Shown here: positions 27,917 through 36,792 of the stretch, in pieces
Layout: every line of letters begins with the position of its first letter
How positions within the stretch are numbered: position 1 is the stretch's first letter
Source: an uncultured Pseudanabaenaceae cyanobacterium
Lineage (GTDB): Bacteria > Cyanobacteriota > Cyanobacteriia > PCC-9006 > JAAUQQ01
Reading direction: 5' to 3'
DNA: 59,824 nucleotides
Assembly: GCA_938002085.1 (NCBI GenBank)
Contig: CALLAT010000028.1
Coordinates: 1-59,824 of the forward strand
Translations under genes and position numbers: made by a program
The notes under the pieces: model-generated
What the model saw: only the letters and a program-made list of their open reading frames with translations
What the model was told of the DNA's origin: nothing
Databases searched by the model: none

Positions 27917-28648
27917 ATGACTGCCCTGAGCAATCGCCCCGAAACGACTACAGTGTTGGGCCTGCCCATCCAACTGCTTCAAAGCTATCCCGACTGGCTG
28001 AGCGATCGCCTCAATGCAGGCGACAGTATCCATGTGGTGACGCTCAATGCGGAAATGGCGATCGCCGCCGAAAAGGACCCCATCCTGGCAGATGTCATCA
28101 ACAAAGCTGACCTCGTGATCCCCGATGGTGCGGGGGTTGTTCTCTACCTCAAGCTGCGAGGCAAGCCCGTCGAGCGCTGCCCTGGCATTGAGCTGTCCGA
28201 AGAAATGCTGCGCCGAGCGGGCTCCCAAGGCTGGCCCGTCTACTTCTACGGCGGCAAACCCGGTGTCGCCGATGCCGCAGCAGTGGAATGGCAGCGACGA
28301 GCCCCCGGCATTAATTTCACGGGAATCAGCGACGGCTACATCCAAGCGGAGGGCGAAGCGGAGCTACTCGCAAAGCTGGAGCAAGAGCAACCGAAGCTCA
28401 TCCTCGTTGGTCTAGGGGTTCCCCGTCAGGAGCAATGGATTCAACAGCATCGCCAAGTCTGTCCCAACGCAATTTGGATTGGCTGCGGCGGTAGCTTCGA
28501 CATTTGGTCGGGCAATAAAATTCGGGCTCCCAAGTTCTTCTGCGACAACAACTTGGAGTGGGTCTATCGCTTGTACCAGGAGCCCTGGCGTTGGAAGCGA
28601 ATGTTGGCGCTGCCGCTCTTTGCTTGGAAGGCCATTATTGGCCAGTAA
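27917..28648 (+). CDS. WecG/TagA/CpsF family glycosyltransferase
   Basis: The 243-residue cytosolic or membrane-associated enzyme adds a sugar (N-acetylmannosamine or its uronate in characterised members) to a polyprenyl-linked glycan intermediate. Family motifs are VTLNAEMAIAAEKDP, VIPDGAGVV with the likely catalytic Asp, YFYGGKPGVADAAA, LILVGLGVPRQEQWI and WIGCGGSFDIWSG. The C-terminus EWVYRLYQEPWRWKRML with its basic and aromatic residues fits the membrane-binding appendage. It is divergent from aroF and followed within 110 bp by the DUF2808 gene. The sugar donor cannot be told from sequence. Confidence 0.88.
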   Translation: MTALSNRPETTTVLGLPIQLLQSYPDWLSDRLNAGDSIHVVTLNAEMAIAAEKDPILADVINKADLVIPDGAGVVLYLKLRGKPVERCPGIELSEEMLRRAGSQGWPVYFYGGKPGVADAAAVEWQRRAPGINFTGISDGYIQAEGEAELLAKLEQEQPKLILVGLGVPRQEQWIQQHRQVCPNAIWIGCGGSFDIWSGNKIRAPKFFCDNNLEWVYRLYQEPWRWKRMLALPLFAWKAIIGQ

Positions 28649-28755
28649 TGGTTTGGATAACTGTCATTGAGTGGTCAAACAGACTCCTGGGAAAAGTCAC
28701 TACAGTGGAACTATCGATGCCGCGCGCGGCTTGGTTCCGCCGCAGATGTTTCACC

Positions 28756-29331
28756 ATGGGCATTTCCAGACAACTTTTTGGGCAGCGGCAGACTTGGATC
28801 GCTGCTCTGACTTTGGGCGGACTGGCTTCGGGGGCGATTGGCCCAGCTGTAGCCGTGACGTTTGATGGCAGCACTCATTTTGCAGGGGTGCCTCGGTTAG
28901 TTTCCACTAAGACAACGCAGAACCAGGCACGAACCTGGGGAGGCCGCTACTACTTCACCGTTTCGATCCCAGCAGATGCCAGTGAGCCCCTGGGACAGTT
29001 GGTGATTCAGCAAAACGAAGGCAGTGGTCGCTTTGGTCGTTTCAACTTAGACAACACCGTGGCTTTCCAAGCTGATAATAATCAGGTGCGTTTTGCCATT
29101 GATTCTGTAGAGCTTGACCGTGAAGAACGCAGTATCACGATTAGCTTTGAGCCAGGGATTGAGCCAGGACAAACGGTACAGCTAGGTCTTCAACCCCAGC
29201 AAACGCCCAGTGCTGGTATTTATTTGTTTGGCGTAACCGCTTTTCCTGAGGGGATAAACCCAAGCGGACAGTTCTTGGGCTACGGCAGATTACACTTTTA
29301 CGACAATGACCCAGGGATCTTCTGGCGTTAA
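28756..29331 (+). CDS. Exported DUF2808 protein
   Basis: The protein has 191 residues from ATG 28756; ATG 28717 is also in frame. A signal peptide (MGISRQLFGQRQTWIAALTL then Ala/Gly-rich to AVA) precedes a beta-rich domain. The mature part starts VTFDGSTHFAGVPRLVSTKT, and IPADASEPLGQLVIQQ, ISFEPGIEPGQTVQLGL and YLFGVTAFPEGINP match the DUF2808 family that is widespread in cyanobacteria. It is predicted to sit in the periplasm. No function is established. It converges on the DUF1997 gene, with a shared terminator between them. Confidence 0.75.
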   Translation: MGISRQLFGQRQTWIAALTLGGLASGAIGPAVAVTFDGSTHFAGVPRLVSTKTTQNQARTWGGRYYFTVSIPADASEPLGQLVIQQNEGSGRFGRFNLDNTVAFQADNNQVRFAIDSVELDREERSITISFEPGIEPGQTVQLGLQPQQTPSAGIYLFGVTAFPEGINPSGQFLGYGRLHFYDNDPGIFWR

Positions 29332-29375
29332 ACCAAGAGGTCTCTTCAGCCTGGCCTTCGCTGCTCCGACAGACA

Positions 29376-29416
29376 AAGGACCCCGTAAGCAAAGCAGCAT
29401 TGCTTACGGGGTCCTT
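29376..29416. terminator. Bidirectional terminator between convergent genes
   Basis: Two exact 17-nt arms (AAGGACCCCGTAAGCAA and complement) enclose a 7-base loop. It serves the DUF2808 gene (plus) and the DUF1997 gene (minus), although T tracts are short. Confidence 0.75.
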
Positions 29417-29438
29417 GAGAAAGTCGCTTTTGAGCTGA

Positions 29439-30158
29439 TTACTTTGTGCTGGGCACAGGTAAACCCATGGAGGTATGGAAGTCCTCTTGCACCTTATGGG
29501 TTAAGCGGCGGGAAATTTGACGGACAATTTGGTGAAGGAGGCGATCGCCAGTTCCTTTAACCATATTGCCGGGCAAAGCACGAATAAAGCGCGGGAACTC
29601 AATGGAAACGCCTAAGTCGAGTGTCCATTCCACGCGCGTTAGGCAATCCACTTGAAGCTTTTTATCGTCAGGCTCATGCTCGTTGAGTTCCAAGGAAGCC
29701 TGGAAATCCACATCGTAGCCGACAGGTTGATAGTCAGGCACCTCAATGGTGCGAATGCGGTACACGCCTTCGTCTTGGGGCAACAGGTTCAAACCAATTT
29801 TGGGTTCGATGTGATAGCCGAGGGATCCAAAGCGGCCCAAGCTGAGGGCGTACCCCGTTTCACCAATGGACTCTGCTTCCATAGGCGAAGCACAACGACG
29901 AAACCAAGAATGGTGTTCGTCTAGGTACTCAGCAACCTTGTCTGCATTGGCATACATTTCCATGCAGTCAGTAAAGGTGCTGCGAAACTCAGTCACAGAT
30001 TTGCCGCTGTGGGCTTTGGGTTGCATCTGAGCTTCAAGGCTATGGATCAACTCTGTCCCAGGTTTATCATCTACGTCGTTTAATTGGTCTGCGACCATAT
30101 CTGTAGACATCTGGGGAGAAACCTGAGACTCGAGGGAAGACACGGAGGAAGTTTCCAT
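29439..30158 (-). CDS. DUF1997 family protein
   Basis: The 239-residue soluble protein has a Ser/Gln/Asp-rich N-terminal stretch of about 55 residues. The domain follows: VTEFRSTFTDCMEMYANADK, YLDEHHSWFRRCASPM, GYALSLGRFGSLGYHIEPKI, VGYDVDFQASLELNE and the end RLLHQIVRQISRRLTHKVQE. This pattern is the DUF1997 family shared by cyanobacteria and plastids, structurally like lipid-binding START or SRPBCC folds as far as I recall. No function is established. The likely promoter is in the long gap shared with the transporter gene. Confidence 0.75.
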   Translation of the reverse strand: METSSVSSLESQVSPQMSTDMVADQLNDVDDKPGTELIHSLEAQMQPKAHSGKSVTEFRSTFTDCMEMYANADKVAEYLDEHHSWFRRCASPMEAESIGETGYALSLGRFGSLGYHIEPKIGLNLLPQDEGVYRIRTIEVPDYQPVGYDVDFQASLELNEHEPDDKKLQVDCLTRVEWTLDLGVSIEFPRFIRALPGNMVKGTGDRLLHQIVRQISRRLTHKVQEDFHTSMGLPVPSTK

Positions 30159-30904
30159 GGAAGCTAGCGGATTGAATTAAGCTCGCTCAAGGTTTCACTA
30201 ATTAAAAGTTAACACCTAGCAGTGGAGAAAATGCAGAGGTTATGTAACCCAATCATTAGCATCTCCAATGTTCCACAATCTAACTTGACAATTCTGTTAC
30301 AACCATGGCTGTTCCACGGAACACCGACATTTGCTCTCGCCAAGCAAAACCGAGATTCCCGTGTTATTACGTTGCTTCAATGGCTAGGGCTCTAATTCCG
30401 GGAAAGGCGATTGAATGGTGAGGCCACCTAGGTGGCTTGCTGACTGGCTTGGACGAGCTTGCAATCTCCCCCGAGAGCGGGATTCTAGAGGATGCTGGCT
30501 AGCGATATTTTGGATTTAGCTAGAACCTGGCTAGAGCATTAATAGAAGGTCCGATGCTGCCTCTAGGTGGTCTCAGCCTATGGTTTTACTAGGCTGTTGA
30601 AGGTATAAAAGCCACTTTTGCGATAAGTTAAGGGGCCGAAGTCCCTAGGGGAAACAGATCGCCCTACTGTTGGTCACACGGATTTTTTTGGGCTTCAGAG
30701 TCATTTAATTTACTTTTATGTTGTTGCTGCCTCTTGGGGGCCTCTCCCATGGGCTCGGGCATAGTAACGGCTCAGTCTTGCTTGGGTTTTGGCAAATAAG
30801 TCTCTCTGAGAGGGATAAGCCCCAAGCGATATAGGTTCAGACATCAGCCTTGCATCTTCTACTTTATTCTTCGCGCTTGTTTGCGTCAGCGTTTAGGTTT
30901 CACC
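30159..30904. other. Long divergent intergenic region before the SLC12-type transporter
   Basis: No gene is seen in 746 bp. Visible structure includes the perfect palindrome GCCACCTAGGTGGC (30422-30435), AGCCTA...TAGGCT near 30577-30597, and a GGGG/CCCT-rich segment ending in seven T near 30690. These could belong to a structured leader of the transporter mRNA. I could not match it to a known riboswitch. Confidence 0.4.
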
Positions 30905-33145
30905 ATGAAAAAGCTCGGAAAAGCTTCCTCTGAAGCCACGCTTTCTAAAGATGCAGAGAGTCAGGCTAGCGGCCTAGGGACCTTTGGTGGCGTCTATACG
31001 CCTTCCATCCTGACGATCCTTGGCGTGATCATGTATCTGCGCTTTGGCTGGGTCGTGGGCCAGGTGGGCCTGTTGGGGACATTGGCGATCGTCACCCTCT
31101 CCACGGCGATTACGTTTCTCACAGCCCTATCCATTGCGGAGATTGCAACGGACCGACTGGTGGGCACCGGCGGTGCCTACAACATGATTAGTCGCTCCCT
31201 CGGGTTTGAGGTGGGTGGGGCGGTGGGCATTCCGCTCTACATCGCCCAGACCCTGTCTATCGCGCTTTACGTCATTGGGTTTAGCGAGAGCCTGGTGGGG
31301 GCTTTCCCCATGCTGGACCCGACGATTGTGGGCATTGTCACAGCCATTTTGGTAGCAGGAGTAGCAATTCAGTCCGCTGCCTTTGCTATTCGTATTCAGT
31401 ACGTGATTATGGCGGCGATTATTCTCTCGCTGCTGTCCTTTTTCGCGGGGGGTGCGGTTCCTTCGGTCACAGAGATCCCCGAGGCAGCAAATATCACTCA
31501 GGAACCCTTTTGGGTCGTGTTTGCCGTGTTTTTCCCCGCTGTGACCGGCATTATGTCTGGCGTGGGGATGTCTGGTGATCTGAAAGACCCCAGCCGATCT
31601 ATTCCTAAGGGCACGCTCCTGGCGGTGGGCAGCGGCTATTTGGTCTATATGATCATTCCGTTTTTCCTGGCGAACTGGGCGGATAGCGAGACACTGCGGG
31701 CAGATTCTTTTGTGATGGAGAAGATGTCCCTGTGGGGACCAGCGATTTCTCTGGGGGTTTGGGGAGCAACGTTGTCTAGTGCCTTGGGCAGTATTTTGGG
31801 GGCTCCGAGGGTGTTGCAGGCTCTGGCGCGCGATCGCGTCCTCCCCCGCTCTCTACGATGGCTAGGCAATGGCCATGGTTCTGATAACGAGCCTCGCACT
31901 GGAACAATTGTCACCCTAGCCATTGTTTTGCTAGCTGTTTCCCTGGGGGATCTAAATCTATTAGCCCCCATCCTGACCATGTTCTTCCTCACCACTTACA
32001 TGGTGCTGAACGTGGCGGCGGGCTTGGAGAATTTCCTCAAGAGTCCCTCATTCCGACCCACCTTCCGAGTCCATTGGTCCCTCTCCATGCTGGGGGCCTT
32101 GGGCTGCATGGCGGTGATGTTCTTGATCAACTCTGTGGCAACGATTCTGGCGGCCTTAATCGTCCTGGGTGTGTTTATTTGGCTGAAGCAGCAGCAAATT
32201 CAGAGTGCTTGGGGAGATGTGGGTCGCGGTCTGTGGCTAGCTCTGCTGCGCCAAAGTCTGCTCAAGCTCGGGCCAGAGCCCCACACTGATGCTCGCAATT
32301 GGCGTCCCCATTTTTTGATTCTTTCGGGAATTCCCACCCGGCGCTGGCCTCTGATTGAAATGGGTCGAGCCTTAACCCACAACAGCGGTTTGATTACCGT
32401 GGCCAGTATCTTGCCCAGTGGTTCCCGAGAGCTGGGCCAGCAGCAGAAGTCTGAGTCTACGATTCGCAGCTATATGGAGCAGCGTGGGGTGGCTGGGTTA
32501 GTGCGGGTGATGATGGCAAAGGATACCTTTGAGGGGGCAGAGCAGCTGGTTCAGACCTATGGATTAGGACCTGTGGTTCCCAATACGGTTTTGTTGGGTT
32601 GCTCCCAAGATGAGGAGCGTTTAGACCGCTATTGCCAAATGTTGCAGACCTTCTATCGTCAGGGTCGCAATGTGATGATCCTTCAGGACAATGCAGATTT
32701 GGGCTTTGGCAAGACGAGGCGTATTGATATTTGGGTGAGTGAGTTGCAACGCAACGGTGGCTTTAAGCTAATCGTGGCCTATATTTTGCAGACCAGCCGG
32801 GTGTGGCGGGATGCGGATATTAATCTCAAGCTGGCGGTGCCCAGTGCCCAGGCGGAGCAGGCGGCGTTGGCGAATCTGAATGCTTTGGTACAGCGGTTTC
32901 GTTTGAGTGCTAAGCCGGAGGTGATTGTGGCGGATGGTAAGCCGTTCCCGGAGATTTTGGCGAAGTCTTCTAAGTATGCAGATTTGATTTTGTTGGGCTT
33001 GGCGAGCCCTGAGGGAGAGGAAGGTTTGGAGATGCTAAAGAAGTCCTATCAAGGGGTCCAGGCGATGACCCAGGGGTTGCCGACGTCGATGTTTATTTTG
33101 GCGGCACCTGATTTTGATTCGCGGGAGATTTTGAACGCGAGTTAG
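30905..33145 (+). CDS. SLC12-type cation-chloride cotransporter / amino acid permease-like protein
   Basis: The protein has 746 residues from ATG 30905. A short polar N-terminus is followed by the APC-fold core of about twelve helices beginning GLGTFGGVYTPSILTILGVI and MYLRFGWVVGQVG, the signature start of Na-K-Cl cotransporter relatives. VGTGGAYNMISRSLG and GIMSGVGMSGDLKDPSRSIP are also diagnostic. A soluble C-terminal region of about 280 residues (from RQSLLKLGPEPHTDARNWRP) fits the SLC12 cytoplasmic domain. It probably moves K+ or Na+ with Cl-, or amino acids, at the plasma membrane; bacterial substrates are poorly known. The long upstream region suggests regulated expression. Confidence 0.85.
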   Translation: MKKLGKASSEATLSKDAESQASGLGTFGGVYTPSILTILGVIMYLRFGWVVGQVGLLGTLAIVTLSTAITFLTALSIAEIATDRLVGTGGAYNMISRSLGFEVGGAVGIPLYIAQTLSIALYVIGFSESLVGAFPMLDPTIVGIVTAILVAGVAIQSAAFAIRIQYVIMAAIILSLLSFFAGGAVPSVTEIPEAANITQEPFWVVFAVFFPAVTGIMSGVGMSGDLKDPSRSIPKGTLLAVGSGYLVYMIIPFFLANWADSETLRADSFVMEKMSLWGPAISLGVWGATLSSALGSILGAPRVLQALARDRVLPRSLRWLGNGHGSDNEPRTGTIVTLAIVLLAVSLGDLNLLAPILTMFFLTTYMVLNVAAGLENFLKSPSFRPTFRVHWSLSMLGALGCMAVMFLINSVATILAALIVLGVFIWLKQQQIQSAWGDVGRGLWLALLRQSLLKLGPEPHTDARNWRPHFLILSGIPTRRWPLIEMGRALTHNSGLITVASILPSGSRELGQQQKSESTIRSYMEQRGVAGLVRVMMAKDTFEGAEQLVQTYGLGPVVPNTVLLGCSQDEERLDRYCQMLQTFYRQGRNVMILQDNADLGFGKTRRIDIWVSELQRNGGFKLIVAYILQTSRVWRDADINLKLAVPSAQAEQAALANLNALVQRFRLSAKPEVIVADGKPFPEILAKSSKYADLILLGLASPEGEEGLEMLKKSYQGVQAMTQGLPTSMFILAAPDFDSREILNAS

Positions 33146-33182
33146 GAACGCGAATTCATGCGCATTCAATAGATTTGCCCCC

Positions 33183-33191
33183 ATGTACGGT
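33183..33191. repeat. Left copy of 9-bp target-site duplication
   Basis: ATGTACGGT abuts the left end of the IS4-family element. The identical right copy is at 34709-34717. Confidence 0.9.
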
Positions 33192-34708
33192 CTATCCATT
33201 AGGCAGAAGTCTGTAGAAGCTTTACAGGTGTTGACTTGTAGCCCCCTGGTGCAGATAAGATGTGACTGTAATTTTAGAAGTCCCAGCCGAGCCCAATGAA
33301 AGATTGGATAAGCTGAGCAGTCAATCGCAGCTGTTTCAAGGATTTACGCCATGCCCGGCGGTTGCGTAAGGCTCTAGAAGTCTTACGCAACCACCCGACA
33401 GCGAGTGTGAGTGGTGCGAGTATAAGCGCGAGTGAAGCGCAAAGCATCTATCGATTTTGGTCAAATCCCAAGGTGAGTGCTTCAGCGATTCTGGAGAGTC
33501 AAGTTAGCGCAACAGTGAGTCGTGGACTCGACTGCGAAACGGTGCTGGCGATTCAAGACACAACCGACCTAAACTTCATGAGCCATCGCAAGACTGAAGG
33601 ATTGGGATACCTGAACCACACTCAGCACCAAGGCATAAAAGTCCATAACTGCTTTGCGGTGAGTGGCGAAGGCGAGCCTCTCGGGCTCCTGCATCAGCAC
33701 TGCTGGGTCCGAGAAAGTCCCCCCGTGAAGAAGAAAGCTCCCAGCAAAGTCCGAAACTCAGCGAAACCGATTGAAGAAAAAGAAAGCTATCGATGGCTGA
33801 CAACTTTGAGCGCCGCCGAAGCCAAGATTTCTGAGCAAGTTCAATTGGTACAGGTCGCTGACCGAGAAGCGGATATCTTCGAGTTGTTTGCTCAACCTCG
33901 CCAAGCCAACAGTGAACTGCTGATTCGAGCGAAAGCTAACCGCAAGCTCACCTCAGAACTGGGCCGGTTATTTCCCACCTTGAGTGAAGCTCCGGTCCTT
34001 GGAGAATTCAGCATTGAAGTCAAGCGCAATCCCCAGCGAGCGGCACGTATCGCTCAAGTTCAACTGCGGGCGATGCGCGTCACGCTTGAAGTTCCTGATG
34101 GACTACGCAAGTTCAAACCGGAGCTAGGACCCATTGAACTTAATGCCTTGCTGGTTAAAGAAATCAACGTTCCGCCCGATGGAGGCAAACCGATTGTTTG
34201 GAAGCTGCTCACCAGCCTTCCGGTTGATAGCTTTGAGCAGACTTGCGACTGTGTCCGCTGGTACAGCTACCGCTGGTTGATTGAGCGTTTCCACTACACT
34301 CTCAAAAGCGGCTGCGCCATTGAAGAATTACAGTTGCAGCATCGTGACCGATTACTCAAGGCCTTAGCCACTTACAGCATTGTCGCGAGTCGGCTGATGG
34401 AGATGACCTACCGAGCTAGGCTGACCCCCGACGCCTCTTGCGAGGTAATTTTAGAACCGCACGAATGGAAACTCTTGCGTCGAAAATTTGTACCCAAGAG
34501 CCGTTCGAAGAAGCCGCCCAGTTTGAAACAAGCGATGCTCTGGATGGCTCGACTGGGTGGCTTTATGGCTCGAAAGGGCGATGGCAACCCAGGTATCAAG
34601 ACGCTTTGGAGGGGCTATACCAAGCTCCATTGGCTTCTTGAAGGTGTACAACTGGCTCGCCCAAGCTAGACATCGTGAGTGTCCTGGCATCTTTTGCCTA
34701 ATGGATAG
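33192..34708 (+). mobile_element. IS4-family (IS50/Tn5-like) insertion sequence, 1517 bp
   Basis: The ends are CTATCCATTAGGCAGAAG (left) and, as reverse complement, CTATCCATTAGGCAAAAG (right), agreeing at 17 of 18 positions. Both ends are flanked by the exact 9-bp duplication ATGTACGGT, the length generated by Tn5-type enzymes. The single gene inside codes for a DDE transposase. The right copy of the duplication overlaps the first two bases of a REP-like palindrome (34716), so the element landed on the edge of that repeat. Intact ends and duplication suggest a recent insertion. Confidence 0.92.
33362..34669 (+). CDS. IS4-family transposase (in-frame stop near its natural N-terminus)
   Basis: The readable frame gives 435 residues from TTG 33362. 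The DDE residues are Asp66 (AIQDTTDLNF), Asp167 (VADREADIFE) and Glu308 in the motif Y301-x2-R304-x3-E308-x6-K315 (YSYRWLIERFHYTLK), exactly the Tn5 YREK pattern. The C-terminal AMLWMARLGGFMARKGDGNP also matches Tn5. The family start should be ATG 33296 (MKDWIS), but codon seven is TGA at 33314. The frame then reads CFKDLRHARRLRKAL, which aligns with the Tn5 N-terminus. The gene is therefore either a pseudogene by nonsense mutation or expressed from the weak internal TTG, without about 22 residues. Confidence 0.9.
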   Translation: MRKALEVLRNHPTASVSGASISASEAQSIYRFWSNPKVSASAILESQVSATVSRGLDCETVLAIQDTTDLNFMSHRKTEGLGYLNHTQHQGIKVHNCFAVSGEGEPLGLLHQHCWVRESPPVKKKAPSKVRNSAKPIEEKESYRWLTTLSAAEAKISEQVQLVQVADREADIFELFAQPRQANSELLIRAKANRKLTSELGRLFPTLSEAPVLGEFSIEVKRNPQRAARIAQVQLRAMRVTLEVPDGLRKFKPELGPIELNALLVKEINVPPDGGKPIVWKLLTSLPVDSFEQTCDCVRWYSYRWLIERFHYTLKSGCAIEELQLQHRDRLLKALATYSIVASRLMEMTYRARLTPDASCEVILEPHEWKLLRRKFVPKSRSKKPPSLKQAMLWMARLGGFMARKGDGNPGIKTLWRGYTKLHWLLEGVQLARPS

Positions 34709-34715
34709 ATGTACG

Positions 34716-34788
34716 GTAGGGGCAGGGTCCCCCTGCCCTCGGCTTCGGCAAGGCAATGCCGGGCAGGACAGGGGAACCCTGCCCCTAC
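34716..34788. repeat. Single copy of the bipartite GC-rich palindromic repeat
   Basis: GTAGGGGCAGGGTCCCCC opens the 73-bp element and GGGGAACCCTGCCCCTAC closes it, so the ends form a 13-bp inverted repeat with smaller palindromes inside. It lies between the IS element and the 3' end of murE. Confidence 0.85.
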
Positions 34789-34813
34789 GTGGTGATGGGT
34801 TGATTGAGGAGAA

Positions 34814-36325
34814 TCAGGCGTTGACGCGAAGGTTTAGGGCTTCGCGGGCTTGCTCGCGATCGTCGAAGTGGATCTTTTCAGTACCGAGGATTTGGTAGTC
34901 TTCGTGGCCCTTGCCTGCGATCAGGACGCCGTCGCCAGGTTTGGCTTGGGTGATCGCTTGGCGGATGGCCTCACCGCGATCGGCAGTGACGATGGGGGTC
35001 ACATCATCAGGGATGCCTGCGACGACGTCTTTAAGGATGGCGTCAGGGTCTTCGGTGCGAGGATTGTCGGAGGTGGCGTAGACCTTGTCGGCGAGGCGGG
35101 CTGCGATGCCGCCCATGAGGGGGCGCTTGGTGCGATCGCGATCGCCCCCGCAACCAAACACACAAATGACCTCACCAGGAATAAAAGGCCTTGCTGCCTT
35201 GAGCAAGTTCTCCAAACTATCCGGCGTGTGGGCATAGTCCACAATCACGCTAATGTCCTGCTTCTCAGCATTTTGCTCCGCGAGCACCCGCTCCATGCGA
35301 CCAGGCACGCCAGTGAACTTGGGCAAAACCTCCATCATTTGCTCCAGCTCAAGGCCCAGATGTAAGCCAGCGCCCAGAGCTCCCAGAAAATTGGCCAAGT
35401 TAAATTGACCGACCAGGGGCAAGCTGAACTTCGCTTCACCTTTAGGCGTATGTACTGTGCCCTCAACTCCCGCCGCGCCATAGTTAAGGCCGCTGGTGTA
35501 GAGGTCCGCTTCGGACTCGACACTGTAGGTCCAAACCCGTTCATCGGGCAGCCGCTCAATCAGCTTGCGGCCATAGGCATCGTCTTTATTCAACACAGCC
35601 CTGCCATCGAGATAAAGGTCGCTGAACATCAGCGCCTTGGCCTCGAAGTAGTCCTCCATGGTGGGGTGATAATCCAGGTGGTCCTGGGTCAGGTTGGTGA
35701 ACACCGCCACTTCGAACCGACAGCCCAGGGCTCGCCGCTGTTCCAGGGCGTGGGAGCTGACTTCCATGACTGTATGGACGCAGTTGTCTGCCGCTGCTGC
35801 TGCCAGCGTTTTTTGCAAGTCCGCTGCGAAAGGCGTGGTGTGGGAGGCGGTGTGGTGATAGCCGGGCCAGCGGGCGTAGAGCGTGCCCAGCATAGCGGTT
35901 TTGCGCTGGGCTTCGTTAAGCCAAAACTCAACGAGGTGAGTGGTGGTGGTTTTGCCGTTGGTGCCAGTGAGGCCCACCAGTTTCATCTTTTGGACGGGAT
36001 GGTCGTAGAAGGCTTCAGCCAGCTGGGCGCAGACTGCGACGATGTCATCGCCTGTGATGAGGCAAGGACTTGCCCCAGCAGGGGCAGGCTTGTCGGCTAA
36101 AGCTTGGGGAGAAATGACCGCCGCGATCGCCCCCTGTTCCACAGCCCCCGGCCAAAACGTCCCACCATCCACACGGGTGCCGGGCATGCCAATAAAGAGT
36201 TCGCCGGGCTGGATGGCCTTGGAATTGGTGCTGATGCCAGTGACCGCTTGCTCCAGGGCAGCATGGTCGGCGTCAAATTTTAGATTGGGAACCTGGGTCA
36301 GCAGCGATCGCAATTTCATAGCCAA
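34814..36325 (-). CDS. murE: UDP-N-acetylmuramoyl-L-alanyl-D-glutamate--2,6-diaminopimelate ligase
   Basis: The 503-residue cytosolic enzyme adds meso-diaminopimelate to UDP-MurNAc-L-Ala-D-Glu in peptidoglycan synthesis. The ATP-binding P-loop is LTGTNGKTTTTH (about 115-126), and MEVSSHALEQ and FTNLTQDHLDYH are in the central domain with the carbamylated Lys region. VDYAHTPDSLENLL and the meso-DAP selective motif DNPRTEDP lie in the C-terminal domain. Length is normal. It lies downstream of the glutaredoxin-like gene on the same strand, an arrangement common in cyanobacteria. Confidence 0.97.
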   Translation of the reverse strand: MAMKLRSLLTQVPNLKFDADHAALEQAVTGISTNSKAIQPGELFIGMPGTRVDGGTFWPGAVEQGAIAAVISPQALADKPAPAGASPCLITGDDIVAVCAQLAEAFYDHPVQKMKLVGLTGTNGKTTTTHLVEFWLNEAQRKTAMLGTLYARWPGYHHTASHTTPFAADLQKTLAAAAADNCVHTVMEVSSHALEQRRALGCRFEVAVFTNLTQDHLDYHPTMEDYFEAKALMFSDLYLDGRAVLNKDDAYGRKLIERLPDERVWTYSVESEADLYTSGLNYGAAGVEGTVHTPKGEAKFSLPLVGQFNLANFLGALGAGLHLGLELEQMMEVLPKFTGVPGRMERVLAEQNAEKQDISVIVDYAHTPDSLENLLKAARPFIPGEVICVFGCGGDRDRTKRPLMGGIAARLADKVYATSDNPRTEDPDAILKDVVAGIPDDVTPIVTADRGEAIRQAITQAKPGDGVLIAGKGHEDYQILGTEKIHFDDREQAREALNLRVNA

Positions 36326-36400
36326 GAGCCTTGAATTCAGGGTGATGGGACGTTCGAACAGCTCTTTTGAGCCGTTCTTTCGAGAAATCCTAGCGATAAT

Positions 36401-36658
36401 TTACTGGCAATGGGTTGCGAGTAATTGTTCTAGGCGAGCCACTGGGGCTCGGGGGGACAACCGAGGCAGCTCTTGGGGACCAGTGGGAGAGACCCAGCAG
36501 AGCACCGGAATTTCATATTGGTAGGCTTCAAACCAAGCCTCCTGAGTCGTAATATCGCGGACTTCCAGCTCAAACTGAAGATTGGTAACTGCCGCCAACT
36601 TCTCCAGAAGACCTTCGCAGAGGTGGCAACCCGGTTTGCTATAGAGGATTAACTGCAT
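36401..36658 (-). CDS. Glutaredoxin-like (DUF836) protein
   Basis: The protein is 85 residues from the ATG at 36658; the frame is open up to 36718, but MQLILYSKPGCHLCEGL is the natural family start. A CxxC redox pair (CHLC) follows the first beta strand, and the cis-Pro is in YQYEIPVLCWV, so it has the thioredoxin fold of the DUF836/YruB-like glutaredoxin group. It may reduce protein or glutathione disulfides; targets are unknown. It is upstream of murE with a 75-bp gap and is probably cotranscribed. Confidence 0.8.
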   Translation of the reverse strand: MQLILYSKPGCHLCEGLLEKLAAVTNLQFELEVRDITTQEAWFEAYQYEIPVLCWVSPTGPQELPRLSPRAPVARLEQLLATHCQ

Positions 36659-36792
36659 CAATGTCTCTCGTTCAGCTCCGTCAACTGCCGTAGTAATGAA
36701 TTTGCTCAAGATGGGCACAATACTTCATAGGAGCATAAATTCCACGACGCCCCGAGGGGCCATCGTTTAGCGCTGCACCAGAGAGAAAAATC

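Noticed and set aside
30600-30700. Known riboswitch (ydaO-type) or Yfr2-type RNA before the transporter
   Set aside because: The region has GGGGAAACA and a T7 run, but the conserved blocks of those RNAs could not be found.
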